Below the pieces are notes generated by a model. That model had not been told where the DNA came from. It ran no database searches and was given only the letters and a program-made list of their open reading frames with translations. Below are positions 12,141 to 20,580 of a stretch of 64,000 nucleotides of DNA, in pieces. Position 1 is the stretch's first letter; each line of letters starts with the position of its first letter. Both the position numbers and the translations under genes were made by a program. This DNA comes from Hydrogenophaga sp. (lineage in GTDB: Bacteria > Pseudomonadota > Gammaproteobacteria > Burkholderiales > Burkholderiaceae_C): assembly GCA_018333605.1 (NCBI GenBank), contig JAGXSV010000043.1, positions 1-64,000 on the forward strand, given 5' to 3'.

Positions 12141-12336
12141 GGTGGCTGCATTCTGCCGCTGTTGAGTGCTAATATCCGGTCCGGCGTGCGTCCATGCACA
12201 CCGCATGCACAGGGCAGCGCCATGCCACCGTGCTAGGATGCATTACAGCATTTTCATGCGCCTTTTCACCGCCTTGCTCTGGCTTCACAAACCAGCGCCC
12301 CTGATGCACGGATCGACCGATCCCGAGGGAAGATGC

Positions 12337-12927
12337 ATGGGCCCCAGCCGGATTCAACAACAAGACATGCACGAGCCATCGATCCCCAGCGCCGAACCGT
12401 CGGTGACCACCCTGCCCGCCGCGCCTCCCCTGCGTCCGAGCCAGCTACTCGCTCGCGTTGGTGTGTTGGCGCTGCTGTGGTGGGTTGTGGCCGGCGGCAC
12501 GGCGTCGTCCTGGATCGTCGGCATTCCGGCGATCGCAGCCGCTGCGCTGCTCGCGCGCCCCGCACCCGATGCGGGCTGGCGCCTGAGCCTGCCGGGTGCG
12601 CTGCGCTTCACCACGTTTTTCCTGCGCGAGTCGCTGCGCGGCGGACTGGACGTGGCGCGGCGTGTCAGTGCGCCACGACCCCGCATTGCACCCGGCCTCT
12701 TGCACTACCACTGGCGGCTGCCCAGCGGCAGCCCGGCCCGGGCGCTCTTCGCGCTGTGTGCCAGCCTGCTGCCGGGCACCCTGGTGGCGAATGTCAGCGA
12801 GCAGGCACTCCTGATCCACGCTCTCGACATGGGTGCGCCGGTCGGTGACGATCTGGCAGCCCTCGAGCAGCGGGTCGCCGGCTTGTTCTCGCTCGAGTTG
12901 TCAGCGCCAGAGCCCGGCCATGGCTGA
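12337..12927 (+). CDS. mrpE: Mrp-type antiporter subunit E (MnhE family)
   Basis: First gene of an eight-gene Mrp-like operon. Subunit E helps assemble the hetero-oligomeric cation/H+ antiporter in the inner membrane. The 196-residue protein has an MnhE core: two N-terminal hydrophobic spans, then FTTFFLRESLRGGLDVARR, LHYHWRL and LLPGTLVANVSEQALLIHALD, which are diagnostic. The ATG at 12337 follows GAGGGA at good spacing, so the longer track start (12166) is rejected; ATG 12367 is an alternative. It overlaps mrpF by 8 bp, suggesting translational coupling. Confidence 0.85.
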   Translation: MGPSRIQQQDMHEPSIPSAEPSVTTLPAAPPLRPSQLLARVGVLALLWWVVAGGTASSWIVGIPAIAAAALLARPAPDAGWRLSLPGALRFTTFFLRESLRGGLDVARRVSAPRPRIAPGLLHYHWRLPSGSPARALFALCASLLPGTLVANVSEQALLIHALDMGAPVGDDLAALEQRVAGLFSLELSAPEPGHG

Positions 12928-13264
12928 GTGGATGGACACGGCGCTGGGGATCGTCGCCACGCTGGTGCTGGCGACCATCGCCCTGGGCCTCGTGCGCATC
13001 GAGCGTGGTCCGTCCAACGGCGACCGCATGCTGGCCGCGCAGTTGCTGGGCACCGGCGCGGTGGCGGTGCTGCTGCTGCTGGCGCGCGCAACCCACACCC
13101 CCGCCCTGCTGGACGTGGCCCTGGTGCTGGCGCTGCTCGCCAGCGTGGCCAACGCGGTGTTCGTGCTGCGCATCGGTGTGTCGCTGCCGCAGTCGCCGCC
13201 TGCGGCTTCAACCGGCACCGACCCAGCCCCCGACAAAGATACGGCGCAGGGGACCCGAGCATGA
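12920..13264 (+). CDS. mrpF: Mrp-type antiporter subunit F (MnhF family)
   Basis: A small inner-membrane protein of 114 residues with three hydrophobic spans. The conserved stretch LVRIERGPSNGDRMLAAQLL matches the MrpF R-GP-xxDR core, followed by a LLDVALVLALLASVANAVF span. It overlaps mrpE (8 bp) and mrpG (4 bp, ATGA). The C-terminal tail is Pro- and Ala-rich and probably unstructured. It works only within the Mrp complex. Confidence 0.85.
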   Translation: MAEWMDTALGIVATLVLATIALGLVRIERGPSNGDRMLAAQLLGTGAVAVLLLLARATHTPALLDVALVLALLASVANAVFVLRIGVSLPQSPPAASTGTDPAPDKDTAQGTRA

Positions 13265-13635
13265 CCGGCATCCCCTGGCGCGAAGGGCTGTCGCTGGTGC
13301 TGATTGGTGTTGGCGTGCTGTTCTTCCTGGCCGGCAGCGTCGGCGTGTTGCGGCTGCCCGACCTGCTGTCGCGGCTGCACGCCTTGACCAAGGCCGACAA
13401 CCTCGGCCTGGGTCTGGTGGTGGCCGGTCTGATGCTGCAGGCTGCCAACGTGCAGGAGGTGCTCAAGCTGCTGCTGGTCTGGCTGCTGGTGTTGTTCGCC
13501 AGCTCGGTGGCCTGCTACCTGGTCGCGCGCTCGGCCACGGCCGCGGTGGTGCGGGCGGACGACGGCGCGCCAATACAGCCGACACAGCCGCCGCCCCCAG
13601 GCGAGCTGGCCGCCGGAGGCGCCAATGACCGCTGA
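13261..13635 (+). CDS. mrpG: Mrp-type antiporter subunit G (MnhG/PhaG family)
   Basis: A 124-residue inner-membrane protein with three hydrophobic spans and the MnhG signature GVLRLPDLLSRLHALTKADNLGLG. It starts in an ATGA overlap with mrpF and runs 11 bp into the next gene, so E-F-G-B are tightly coupled. The C-terminal about 30 residues (PTQPPPPGELAAGGAN) are disordered, like the tail of the upstream subunit. The ORF-track start at 12928 is upstream shadow. Confidence 0.85.
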   Translation: MTGIPWREGLSLVLIGVGVLFFLAGSVGVLRLPDLLSRLHALTKADNLGLGLVVAGLMLQAANVQEVLKLLLVWLLVLFASSVACYLVARSATAAVVRADDGAPIQPTQPPPPGELAAGGANDR

Positions 13636-14596
13636 AGTTCAGGTCTTCGACGCCGTCCTCGCGGTTCTGCTGCTCTGGCTGGGCTGGCGCGCGCTGGCCA
13701 GCGCCGACCTGTTCAAGGCCGTGGTGCAGTTCATCGTCTTCGGGCTGCTGCTGTCGCTGACCTGGGTGCGGCTGGGCGCGCCCGATGTCGCGCTGGCCGA
13801 GGCCGCGATCGGCGCCGGTCTGGCGGGCGCGCTGCTGCTCGACACGCTGGCGCGCATGGGCCCCAGCGGCGCCGCCGACGAAGCGCGGCCGCTGGCCCTG
13901 ACGCCTGCGCGCGTTGGCATCGCGCTGGCCGTGATCGGCCTGGCCGTGCTGCTGGTGGCCTCGGTGCTGGCCCTGCCCGCGCGCTGGCCAGGCCTGGTCG
14001 AACCGGCATTGCAGCAACTCTCGGCCAGCGGTGTCAGCAACCCGGTGACGGCCACGCTGCTCAACTACCGCGCCTGGGACACCCTGCTGGAGATCGGCGT
14101 GCTGATGCTGGCCGTGCTGGGCGTGTGGATCCTCGATGCCGAACCGGCGCTGCCCCGCCCTGCCCCCGACCCGATGCTCGGGCTGCTGTTGCGCGTGCTG
14201 CTGCCGCTGACGGTGATCGTGGCCGGCTACCTGTTGTGGGTCGGCGCGCACGCACCCGGTGGCGCCTTCCAGGGCGGGGCACTGCTGGCGGCCGGCGGCG
14301 TGCTGTGGCACCTGGCGCGGCCGCTCTCGCTCGGTCCAAGCCGGGCGGTGCGGGCGGTCGTCGTGTTCGGCTTCGCAGTCTTTCTGGCGGTCGGTGTGGC
14401 GGCGGCCCTGCTCGGCGGCGGCTTGCTGACCTTTCCACCTGAACACGCCGGCGCCATCATCCTGGTGATCGAAGCCGCCGCCATGCTGTCGATCGCGCTC
14501 ATCATGGTGGCGCTGTTCGTTGGCCGCCAGCGCCCGGCGACAGACCCGCAAGCCGCCGACACCACCGGCACTCAGGACACGGGGGCGGCACCGTGA
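13625..14596 (+). CDS. mrpB: Fusion of MrpA C-terminal/MbhD (DUF4040) domain with subunit B (MnhB)
   Basis: A 323-residue membrane protein with two parts. Residues about 1-75 (FDAVLAVLLLWLGWRALASA ... LGAPDVALAEAAIGAGLAGA) match the DUF4040/MbhD module, which in classical bacterial Mrp forms the C-terminus of the large MrpA. Residues about 140-300 match MnhB: LLNYRAWDTLLEIGVLMLAV, GAHAPGGAFQGGALLAAG and a last TM pair. The fusion explains why no full-length mrpA is present: its C-terminal module is here and its channel module is one of the D-like genes downstream. It overlaps mrpG by 11 bp and mrpC by 4 bp. Confidence 0.85.
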   Translation: MTAEVQVFDAVLAVLLLWLGWRALASADLFKAVVQFIVFGLLLSLTWVRLGAPDVALAEAAIGAGLAGALLLDTLARMGPSGAADEARPLALTPARVGIALAVIGLAVLLVASVLALPARWPGLVEPALQQLSASGVSNPVTATLLNYRAWDTLLEIGVLMLAVLGVWILDAEPALPRPAPDPMLGLLLRVLLPLTVIVAGYLLWVGAHAPGGAFQGGALLAAGGVLWHLARPLSLGPSRAVRAVVVFGFAVFLAVGVAAALLGGGLLTFPPEHAGAIILVIEAAAMLSIALIMVALFVGRQRPATDPQAADTTGTQDTGAAP

Positions 14597-14928
14597 GCCT
14601 GGCGCTGCTGTACGGTCTGGCCGGCATCGCGCTGGTGGCCATGGGGCTGTATGCGGCGCTGGCGGCGCGCCATGTGCTGCGCCGCCTGCTCGGCCTGAAC
14701 GTGCTGGGCTCGGGCGTATTCATGATGCTGGTCGCCCTGGCCTCGCGCGCCAGCGACAGCGCGGGACGCCCCGACCCGGTGCCGCACGCCATGGTGCTCA
14801 CCGGCATCGTCGTCGCCGTCAGCGCCACCGCGCTGGCGCTGGCGCTGCTGCGCCGCATGCATGCGCACGACGGCAGCCCGCGCCTGCCCGAAGACCGCGA
14901 CGACGCTTCGGACGGCCCTTCCCCATGA
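14593..14928 (+). CDS. mrpC: Mrp-type antiporter subunit C (MnhC/NuoK-like)
   Basis: A 111-residue NuoK-like protein with three membrane spans: LLYGLAGIALVAMGLYAAL, RRLLGLNVLGSGVFMMLVAL and HAMVLTGIVVAVSATALALAL. The DPVPHAMVLTGIVV stretch is typical of MrpC. Translation begins at GTG inside the stop of the preceding gene and ends in an ATGA overlap with the next one. Confidence 0.88.
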   Translation: MSLALLYGLAGIALVAMGLYAALAARHVLRRLLGLNVLGSGVFMMLVALASRASDSAGRPDPVPHAMVLTGIVVAVSATALALALLRRMHAHDGSPRLPEDRDDASDGPSP

Positions 14929-16409
14929 CCGGCAGCGCGGCGCTCGTGACGGTGCTCGCCGTGCCGCTGGCCGGTGCGGCGGCGGCGCTGCTGGTCGGTC
15001 GGCGCGGCGCTGCGGTCGTCGGCTTGCTGACCAGCGCGCTCGGCGTGGTGGCGGCGTTCGCGCTGGCGGCGCACGTGTTCGCTGGCGGCCTGCAGCGCGT
15101 TGCGGTCGGCGGCTGGGCGGTTCCGCTGGGCATGGAATTGCGCGCCGACGGCCTGGCCACGGCCATGCTGCTGATGACGGCGGTGATCGGTGCGGGCATT
15201 TCGGTCTACGCCTGGCGCTACTTCGGCGCCGATGACCACCACGACCGACACGTTCACCCGGTGGGCCCGTCCGGGTCAGGCTCGACCCAGTGGCTGTTCT
15301 GGCCGGTGTGGCTGCTGGCCTGGGGGGCGCTCAACGCGCTGTACCTGTCGGGCGACCTGTTCAACCTTTACGTCACGCTGGAGCTGCTGGGGCTGGCTGC
15401 GGTGGCGCTGGTGGCGCTGGCCGGCGCGGGTGCGGCCGCCGCCGCGCTGCGCTACCTGCTGTTCGCGCTGCTGGGCTCGATGCTCTACATCCTGGGCGTC
15501 GAGCTGCTGTACGCAGCGCACCAGACGCTGGACCTGCTGCAACTGCGCGAGCGCCTGCAGCCCGGCGTGTCGGTCTGGCTGGCCGCGGCGCTGATGAGCA
15601 CCGGGCTGCTGGTCAAGACCGCCATCTTCCCGTTGCACGTCTGGTTGCCACCCGCTCACGGCTCGGCGCCCGCGCCGGTGTCGGCGGCGCTGTCGGCACT
15701 GGTCGTCAAGGCCGGCTTCTACCTGCTGGCTCGGCTGTGGCTGGACCTGTTCGGCAGCCTGCCGGGCGCTTCGGTGGCGCCTTTGCTGCTCGGCGCGCTG
15801 GGCGCGGGCGCGGTGCTCTGGGGCGGCGTGCAGGCGCTGCGCCAGACGCGCCTGAAGGCGATGATCGCCTACTCCACCGTGGCCCAGTTGGGCTACCTGA
15901 TGATCGCGCTGCCACTGGCGGGCAGGGTCACAGACGGTGCGATGCACGCCGCCGTGCTGCTGGCGGCCAGCCACGCGGCGGCCAAGGCCTCGATGTTCAT
16001 GTGTGCCGGCTCGCTGCTCGCAGCCTACGGGCACGACCGCATCGACGCGCTGACGGGCTTTGGCACGCGGCTGCCGATCACCGCCACCGCCTTCGCGCTG
16101 GCCGCGATCAGCCTGGTCGGCCTGCCGCCCACCGGTGGCTTCGTGGGCAAGTTCGCGCTGGTGGAAGCGGCGGTGCGCGCCGACGCCTGGTGGGCGGTGG
16201 CGGTGGTGCTGCTCGGCAGCCTGCTGGCGGCCGCGTTCCTGTTCCACGCGCTGTCGCGCGCCTTCGTCGAAGCGCCCGCCGACACGGCGTCGGCCAGGGT
16301 GGCGAGGGCCCCGCAACTGGTCGCGCTGGCGCTGGCGCTGCTGGCCGTGGCCCTGGTCGCTGCGGGTGAGCCGCTGCGCCACCTGCTCGCGGCGGGGGCG
16401 GCAAATTGA
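14925..16409 (+). CDS. mrpD: Mrp-type antiporter subunit D, first copy (proton-conducting membrane transporter)
   Basis: A polytopic protein of 494 residues of the NuoL/M/N-MrpA/D family, which carries protons through the membrane arm. The conserved channel segment reads VKTAIFPLHVWLPPAHGSA followed by PAPVSAALSALVVKAGF, with the expected lysines, and a second conserved piece is KAMIAYSTVAQLGYL. It is the most MrpD-like of the three copies. The ATG at 14925 is in an ATGA overlap with mrpC; the track start at 14520 is out of context. A His/Asp-rich loop (GADDHHDRHVH) near residue 105 is unusual. Confidence 0.88.
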   Translation: MTGSAALVTVLAVPLAGAAAALLVGRRGAAVVGLLTSALGVVAAFALAAHVFAGGLQRVAVGGWAVPLGMELRADGLATAMLLMTAVIGAGISVYAWRYFGADDHHDRHVHPVGPSGSGSTQWLFWPVWLLAWGALNALYLSGDLFNLYVTLELLGLAAVALVALAGAGAAAAALRYLLFALLGSMLYILGVELLYAAHQTLDLLQLRERLQPGVSVWLAAALMSTGLLVKTAIFPLHVWLPPAHGSAPAPVSAALSALVVKAGFYLLARLWLDLFGSLPGASVAPLLLGALGAGAVLWGGVQALRQTRLKAMIAYSTVAQLGYLMIALPLAGRVTDGAMHAAVLLAASHAAAKASMFMCAGSLLAAYGHDRIDALTGFGTRLPITATAFALAAISLVGLPPTGGFVGKFALVEAAVRADAWWAVAVVLLGSLLAAAFLFHALSRAFVEAPADTASARVARAPQLVALALALLAVALVAAGEPLRHLLAAGAAN

Positions 16410-17902
16410 GCGCGCAGGCCTGGGTGCCGCTGGCGGTGGTGGCGAGTTCGCTGCTGCCGGGTCTGATCATCTTTCTGCTGCCCGAAGACCGGCGCGGGCT
16501 GCGCGCGACGCTGAACCTCGCGGGCGCGTTCGCCAAGCTGGCGCTGGTCGGGCTGATGCTCTGGAACGTCGGCCGTTTCCAGGACTACGAGGCGCGCATG
16601 ACGGTGCTGCCCGGGCTGGACCTGGTGCTGCGTGCCGACGAGCTGAGCCTGCTCTTCATGAGCCTGTCGGCGCTGCTGTGGCTGCTGACCACGGTCTACG
16701 CCATCGGCTACCTCGAAGATTCGCCGCACCGCAGCCGCTTCTTCGGCTTCTTCAGCCTGTGCGTCTCGGCCACTGCGGGCATCGCGCTGGCGGGCAACCT
16801 GTTCACGCTGTTTGTGTTCTACGAGATCCTCACGCTGGTGACATATCCGCTGGTCATCCACCGCGGCACACCGGCCGCCTTGGCCGCCGGGCGCACCTAC
16901 CTCTTCTACACCGTGCCGGCCGGCGCGCTGCTGCTGCTGGCGGTGGTCGCCAGCCAGGTGCTGACCGGTCCGCAGGACTTCGTCGGCGCGGGCTACCTCA
17001 AGCCCTTCGCCGAAGAGCACGCCACGACCCTGGTGCTGCTGTTCGTGGCGCTGATCGCCGGTTTCGGCGTCAAGGCCGCGCTGGTACCGCTGCACGGCTG
17101 GCTGCCGCTGGCGATGGTGGCGCCGGCGCCGGTGTCGGCGCTGCTGCACGCGGTGGCGGTGGTCAAGGCCGGGGCCTTCGCCATCGTGCGCGTGGTCTAC
17201 GAGGTGTTCGGCGTCGAATTCGCCGCCACGCTGGGCGTGCTCACGCCGCTGGCCGTGGTGGCCTCGGTGACCATTCTCTACGGTTCGCTGCGCGCACTGA
17301 TGCAGGACGAGCTGAAGAAGCGCCTGGCCTACTCCACCGTGAGCCAGGTCTCGTACATTGTGCTCGGCACAGCGCTGCTCGGCCCGATCGCCACCATCGG
17401 CGCGCTGGTGCACCTGGTGCACCAGGGTCTGATGAAGATCACCCTGTTCTTCAGCGCCGGCAACTACGCCGAGACGCTGGGCGTGCACCATGTCAGCGAA
17501 ATGGACGGCATCGGCCGGCGCATGCCCTGGACCACCGCCGCCTTCACGGTCGGCGCGCTGGGCATGATCGGCGTGCCGCCGGTGGCGGGCTTCGTCAGCA
17601 AACTCTACCTCGGCGCCGGCGCGGCGCAGGCCGGGCAGTGGTGGGCGATTGGCGTGCTCGCTGCGTCCAGCCTGCTCAACGCGATGTACTTCCTGCCGGT
17701 GCTGCACCGCGCCTGGTTCCGCCCGCAGAACGGCCCCTGGCCGCACGAGGACGGCCGCGGCCGCGACGCCAAGCCGATGCTGCTGCTGCCGGTGCTGCTG
17801 ACGGCGCTGTTCTCGCTCGGCGTGGGCGTGCTGGCGACGATGCCGTGGAGCCCGCTCGAATGGGCGCACCTGATCATGCGCAAGGAGTATGTGGGTGGCT
17901 GA
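16406..17902 (+). CDS. Second NuoM/MrpD-like proton-conducting subunit
   Basis: A 498-residue membrane protein of the same transporter family, closer to NuoM/NuoL-type channels. Key segments are VKAALVPLHGWLPLAMVAP, PAPVSALLHAVAVVKAGAF and KKRLAYSTVSQVSYIVLGTA. It starts at TTG within the stop codon of the preceding gene (ATTGAG), so it is probably translationally coupled. It may take the place of the MrpA channel domain that is otherwise missing. It overlaps the third copy by 14 bp. Confidence 0.85.
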   Translation: MSAQAWVPLAVVASSLLPGLIIFLLPEDRRGLRATLNLAGAFAKLALVGLMLWNVGRFQDYEARMTVLPGLDLVLRADELSLLFMSLSALLWLLTTVYAIGYLEDSPHRSRFFGFFSLCVSATAGIALAGNLFTLFVFYEILTLVTYPLVIHRGTPAALAAGRTYLFYTVPAGALLLLAVVASQVLTGPQDFVGAGYLKPFAEEHATTLVLLFVALIAGFGVKAALVPLHGWLPLAMVAPAPVSALLHAVAVVKAGAFAIVRVVYEVFGVEFAATLGVLTPLAVVASVTILYGSLRALMQDELKKRLAYSTVSQVSYIVLGTALLGPIATIGALVHLVHQGLMKITLFFSAGNYAETLGVHHVSEMDGIGRRMPWTTAAFTVGALGMIGVPPVAGFVSKLYLGAGAAQAGQWWAIGVLAASSLLNAMYFLPVLHRAWFRPQNGPWPHEDGRGRDAKPMLLLPVLLTALFSLGVGVLATMPWSPLEWAHLIMRKEYVGG

Positions 17903-19619
17903 AGCGAGCGGCGCCCTGACCTGGCTGGCCCCGGCGCTCGTGCCGCTGGTCGCCATGCTGCTCCTGCTGCCAGGGCTGCGCCGGCTGCACCGCCTGCGCC
18001 TGCTGCTGCCGCTGGCGGCGCTGCCCGCCCTGGGCGTGGCGCTGTTCGCGCCGCCGGGCAGCGTCGACCTGCCGTGGCTGTTCCTCGGTGCGCGCTTCGG
18101 GCTGGACGACACCGGGCGCGTCTTCCTGCTCTTCACCGCGGCGCTGTGGCTGGCCGGCGGTGTGCATGCGCTGGGCTATCTGCACGACGACCCGCGAAGC
18201 AACAGCTTCTGGCTGTTCTGGTGTGCGGCGATGGCGGGCAATCTCGGCCTGGTGCTGGCGCAGGACGCGGCGAGCTTCTACGTCTTCTTCGCCCTCATGA
18301 GCTTCGCCGCCTACGGGCTGGTGGTGCACTCGCGCACACCCGAGGCGCTGCACGCGGGCCGCATCTACCTGGCGCTGGTGGTGCTGGGCGAGCTGGCGCT
18401 GTTCGCCGCCATCGCGCTGGCCTGGCAGGCCGCGGGCAGCCTGAACTTCGCCGACATCGGACCGGCGCTCGCCGCGTCGCCCTGGCGCGATGCGGTGATC
18501 GCGCTCACGCTGCTGGGCTTCGGCATCAAGGTCGGCGCGCTGCCGCTGCACGTGTGGCTGCCGCTGGCGCACCCGGTGGCGCCAACGCCGGCCAGCGCCG
18601 TGCTGTCGGGCGCGATGATCAAGGCCGGCCTGCTGGGCTGGCTGCGGTTGCTGCCGCTGGGGGCCGCTGGCGCGCCGGCCTGGGGCGAGGCGCTGGTGGT
18701 GCTGGGCCTCGTGGCGGCGTTTGCCGCCGCGCTGGTCGGCGCCACACAGCGCCAGGCCAAAGCGGCGCTGGCCTATTCGAGCATCAGCCAGATGGGCTTG
18801 GTCACCGTAGCCGTGGGCATCGCGCTGGCCGCGCCCGCCGCCGCCCCGGCGGCGGTGGCCGCGGCCACCCTCTACGCCTTCCATCACGCCTTTGCCAAGG
18901 CGGCGCTGTTCCTGGGCGTGAGCCTGGGGGGCGCGGCAACGCCCGGCCCCCGGGCACTGTGGCTACTGGGTCTGGCGCTGCCGGCCCTGGCCCTGGTCGG
19001 CGCGCCGCTGACCAGCGGCTTTGCCGCCAAGGCGGCGCTCAAGGCCGCGCTGCCCGAGACCTGGGCCTGGCTCGGCATGGCATTGAGCCTGGCCGCTGCC
19101 GGCACCACGCTGGTGCTGCTGCGCACGCTCTGGCTGCTGAAGCGCGACGCCGGAAGCCACGCCGCGCACCCGCCGAACCCCGCCATGTGGGCCGGCTGGG
19201 CGCTGCTGGTGGCCGCCAGCGCGGCCGGCTGGTTCATGATCGGAGATGCGCGCGACCTGCTGCCCGCCACGACCAGCGACTGGGCGGCCGCGATCTGGCC
19301 GATCGTGCTGGGCGCGATCCTGGCGCTGCTGGTCTGGGCGTGGCGCCGCAGGCGTGTGGGCGCCGATGGGTTCACGGTGCCGCCGGGGGACCTTCTGGTG
19401 CCGCTGCTGGCGCTGGCCAGAGCCGTCGCCGGGTCGAAGCGGCACCAGCAGGTGCCGACGGCAGGGCACGCCGAGCACGGCACAGAGGAGGTGGCGCAAT
19501 CCACCGTGCCGTCATGGCCCGGGCTGGCCCGCGCCGAATCGGCGCTGGCCGGGGGCGCCGGCCTCGCGCTGGCCCTTCTCGGCGCGGCCATGGTCGCGCT
19601 GTTGATCGTGTCGGCGTAG
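17889..19619 (+). CDS. Third proton-conducting subunit (HyfB/NuoM-like)
   Basis: A 576-residue polytopic membrane protein, the last gene of the Mrp-like operon. Its channel segment, IKVGALPLHVWLPLAHPVA followed by TPASAVLSGAMIKAGLLGWL, is closest to HyfB/HycC-type subunits, where the AHP-APxxxSA-MSGxMIK pattern is typical. KAALAYSSISQMG is also conserved. The region after about residue 470 is a variable loop (VAGSKRHQQVPTAGHAEHG) followed by one more TM helix. AAGGAG precedes the ATG at 17889. Having three channel-type subunits implies a larger membrane arm than the two of classical Mrp. Confidence 0.83.
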   Translation: MWVAEASGALTWLAPALVPLVAMLLLLPGLRRLHRLRLLLPLAALPALGVALFAPPGSVDLPWLFLGARFGLDDTGRVFLLFTAALWLAGGVHALGYLHDDPRSNSFWLFWCAAMAGNLGLVLAQDAASFYVFFALMSFAAYGLVVHSRTPEALHAGRIYLALVVLGELALFAAIALAWQAAGSLNFADIGPALAASPWRDAVIALTLLGFGIKVGALPLHVWLPLAHPVAPTPASAVLSGAMIKAGLLGWLRLLPLGAAGAPAWGEALVVLGLVAAFAAALVGATQRQAKAALAYSSISQMGLVTVAVGIALAAPAAAPAAVAAATLYAFHHAFAKAALFLGVSLGGAATPGPRALWLLGLALPALALVGAPLTSGFAAKAALKAALPETWAWLGMALSLAAAGTTLVLLRTLWLLKRDAGSHAAHPPNPAMWAGWALLVAASAAGWFMIGDARDLLPATTSDWAAAIWPIVLGAILALLVWAWRRRRVGADGFTVPPGDLLVPLLALARAVAGSKRHQQVPTAGHAEHGTEEVAQSTVPSWPGLARAESALAGGAGLALALLGAAMVALLIVSA

Positions 19620-19764
19620 CGCGGCGCGCCCTTTTCAGCGCCCGCTCGTCAGCACCGACTGGATCCGGCGACGCCAGGCTCTGGCGCCCTCACTGAGCGC
19701 GACGCGTTCGGAGGTTTGACGGGACATTTCCAGCGGAAAGGCGCGGTCAACCGACGTTTCCGGT

Positions 19765-20448
19765 TCAATTCAGGATGCTTGCGCCGACAGCGTCGCCGGC
19801 ACGCTGCAGCGGCCCGAGCGGATTGACCTGCCGCTCGGTGCGGTCGATGCGTGCCTCGCCACCGAAGTTGCGAAACACGACGAGGTCGCCGCGCACGACC
19901 ACCAGCCCGTTAAAACGCCAGCCACCGACGGTCGTGGTGCGCCGGAAGTTGAAGAAGTCGAGCCAGAACGAGCCCTCGCGGCGCTGTGTCTGCCCGCCCA
20001 AATGGAACACATAGGCCCGGCATTGCGACTGCGCGGCCACGCAGGCGCGCGCACCCGCGTCCAGCGCCTCCAGTGGCACGCCGGGATGCGGCGCGAGCAG
20101 CGTCACGACATCCGGGTACGGCACCCGCGTGACGTTGCGACCACCCTCCGGATCGAAGCCCAGCCCCGCGAGCTCGACAACGGTCGTTTGAAATGGCACC
20201 ACCCGCTCGAGCGCCTGCTGTGCCGCTTCAAAACTGTCGAAGCCCGAGGGTTGTTCACTCGAGCCGCGCGGCAGCAGCGACGCACAGCCACCCACCGATG
20301 CGCTCAGCAGCACAGCCAGCGCCATCCGCAGGGGACGCGTCGCAGCGCGCGGTGGCGCCTCCAGCAAACCCACGTCGGGAATCGGCTTGTTGTCGATTCC
20401 GACGCAACCGGGTTCGACGAACACCGCCGCTCTCGTCTTCATTGTCAT
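19765..20448 (-). CDS. Putative lipoprotein of unknown function
   Basis: I do not recognise a named family. The chosen start MTMKTRAAVF (20448) has AGGA upstream; the track start is 24 codons longer. The protein (227 residues) has a long basic N-region followed by ALAVLLSASVGGC, a plausible lipobox with Cys at about residue 56. Ser/Ala after the Cys would favour the outer membrane. The mature part is compact with conserved-looking aromatic strands (SFWLDFFNFRRTTTVGGWRF) and two cysteines in RACVAAQSQCRAY that might form a disulfide. It lies on the same strand just downstream of the BASS transporter and FadD-like genes and could serve the same envelope-lipid process. Confidence 0.7.
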   Translation of the reverse strand: MTMKTRAAVFVEPGCVGIDNKPIPDVGLLEAPPRAATRPLRMALAVLLSASVGGCASLLPRGSSEQPSGFDSFEAAQQALERVVPFQTTVVELAGLGFDPEGGRNVTRVPYPDVVTLLAPHPGVPLEALDAGARACVAAQSQCRAYVFHLGGQTQRREGSFWLDFFNFRRTTTVGGWRFNGLVVVRGDLVVFRNFGGEARIDRTERQVNPLGPLQRAGDAVGASILN

Positions 20449-20580
20449 GGAAACATCCTGCCCTGTTGAAAGGGTGTTGAACTGGGAGATGCGCGCATTC
20501 TCCATGCAGGAGGCGAACAAGGAAGCGAACGCCGTTTGACATCGGCCAACGAACGCGCCGCCAGCGCGCTGCCTCGTCTC

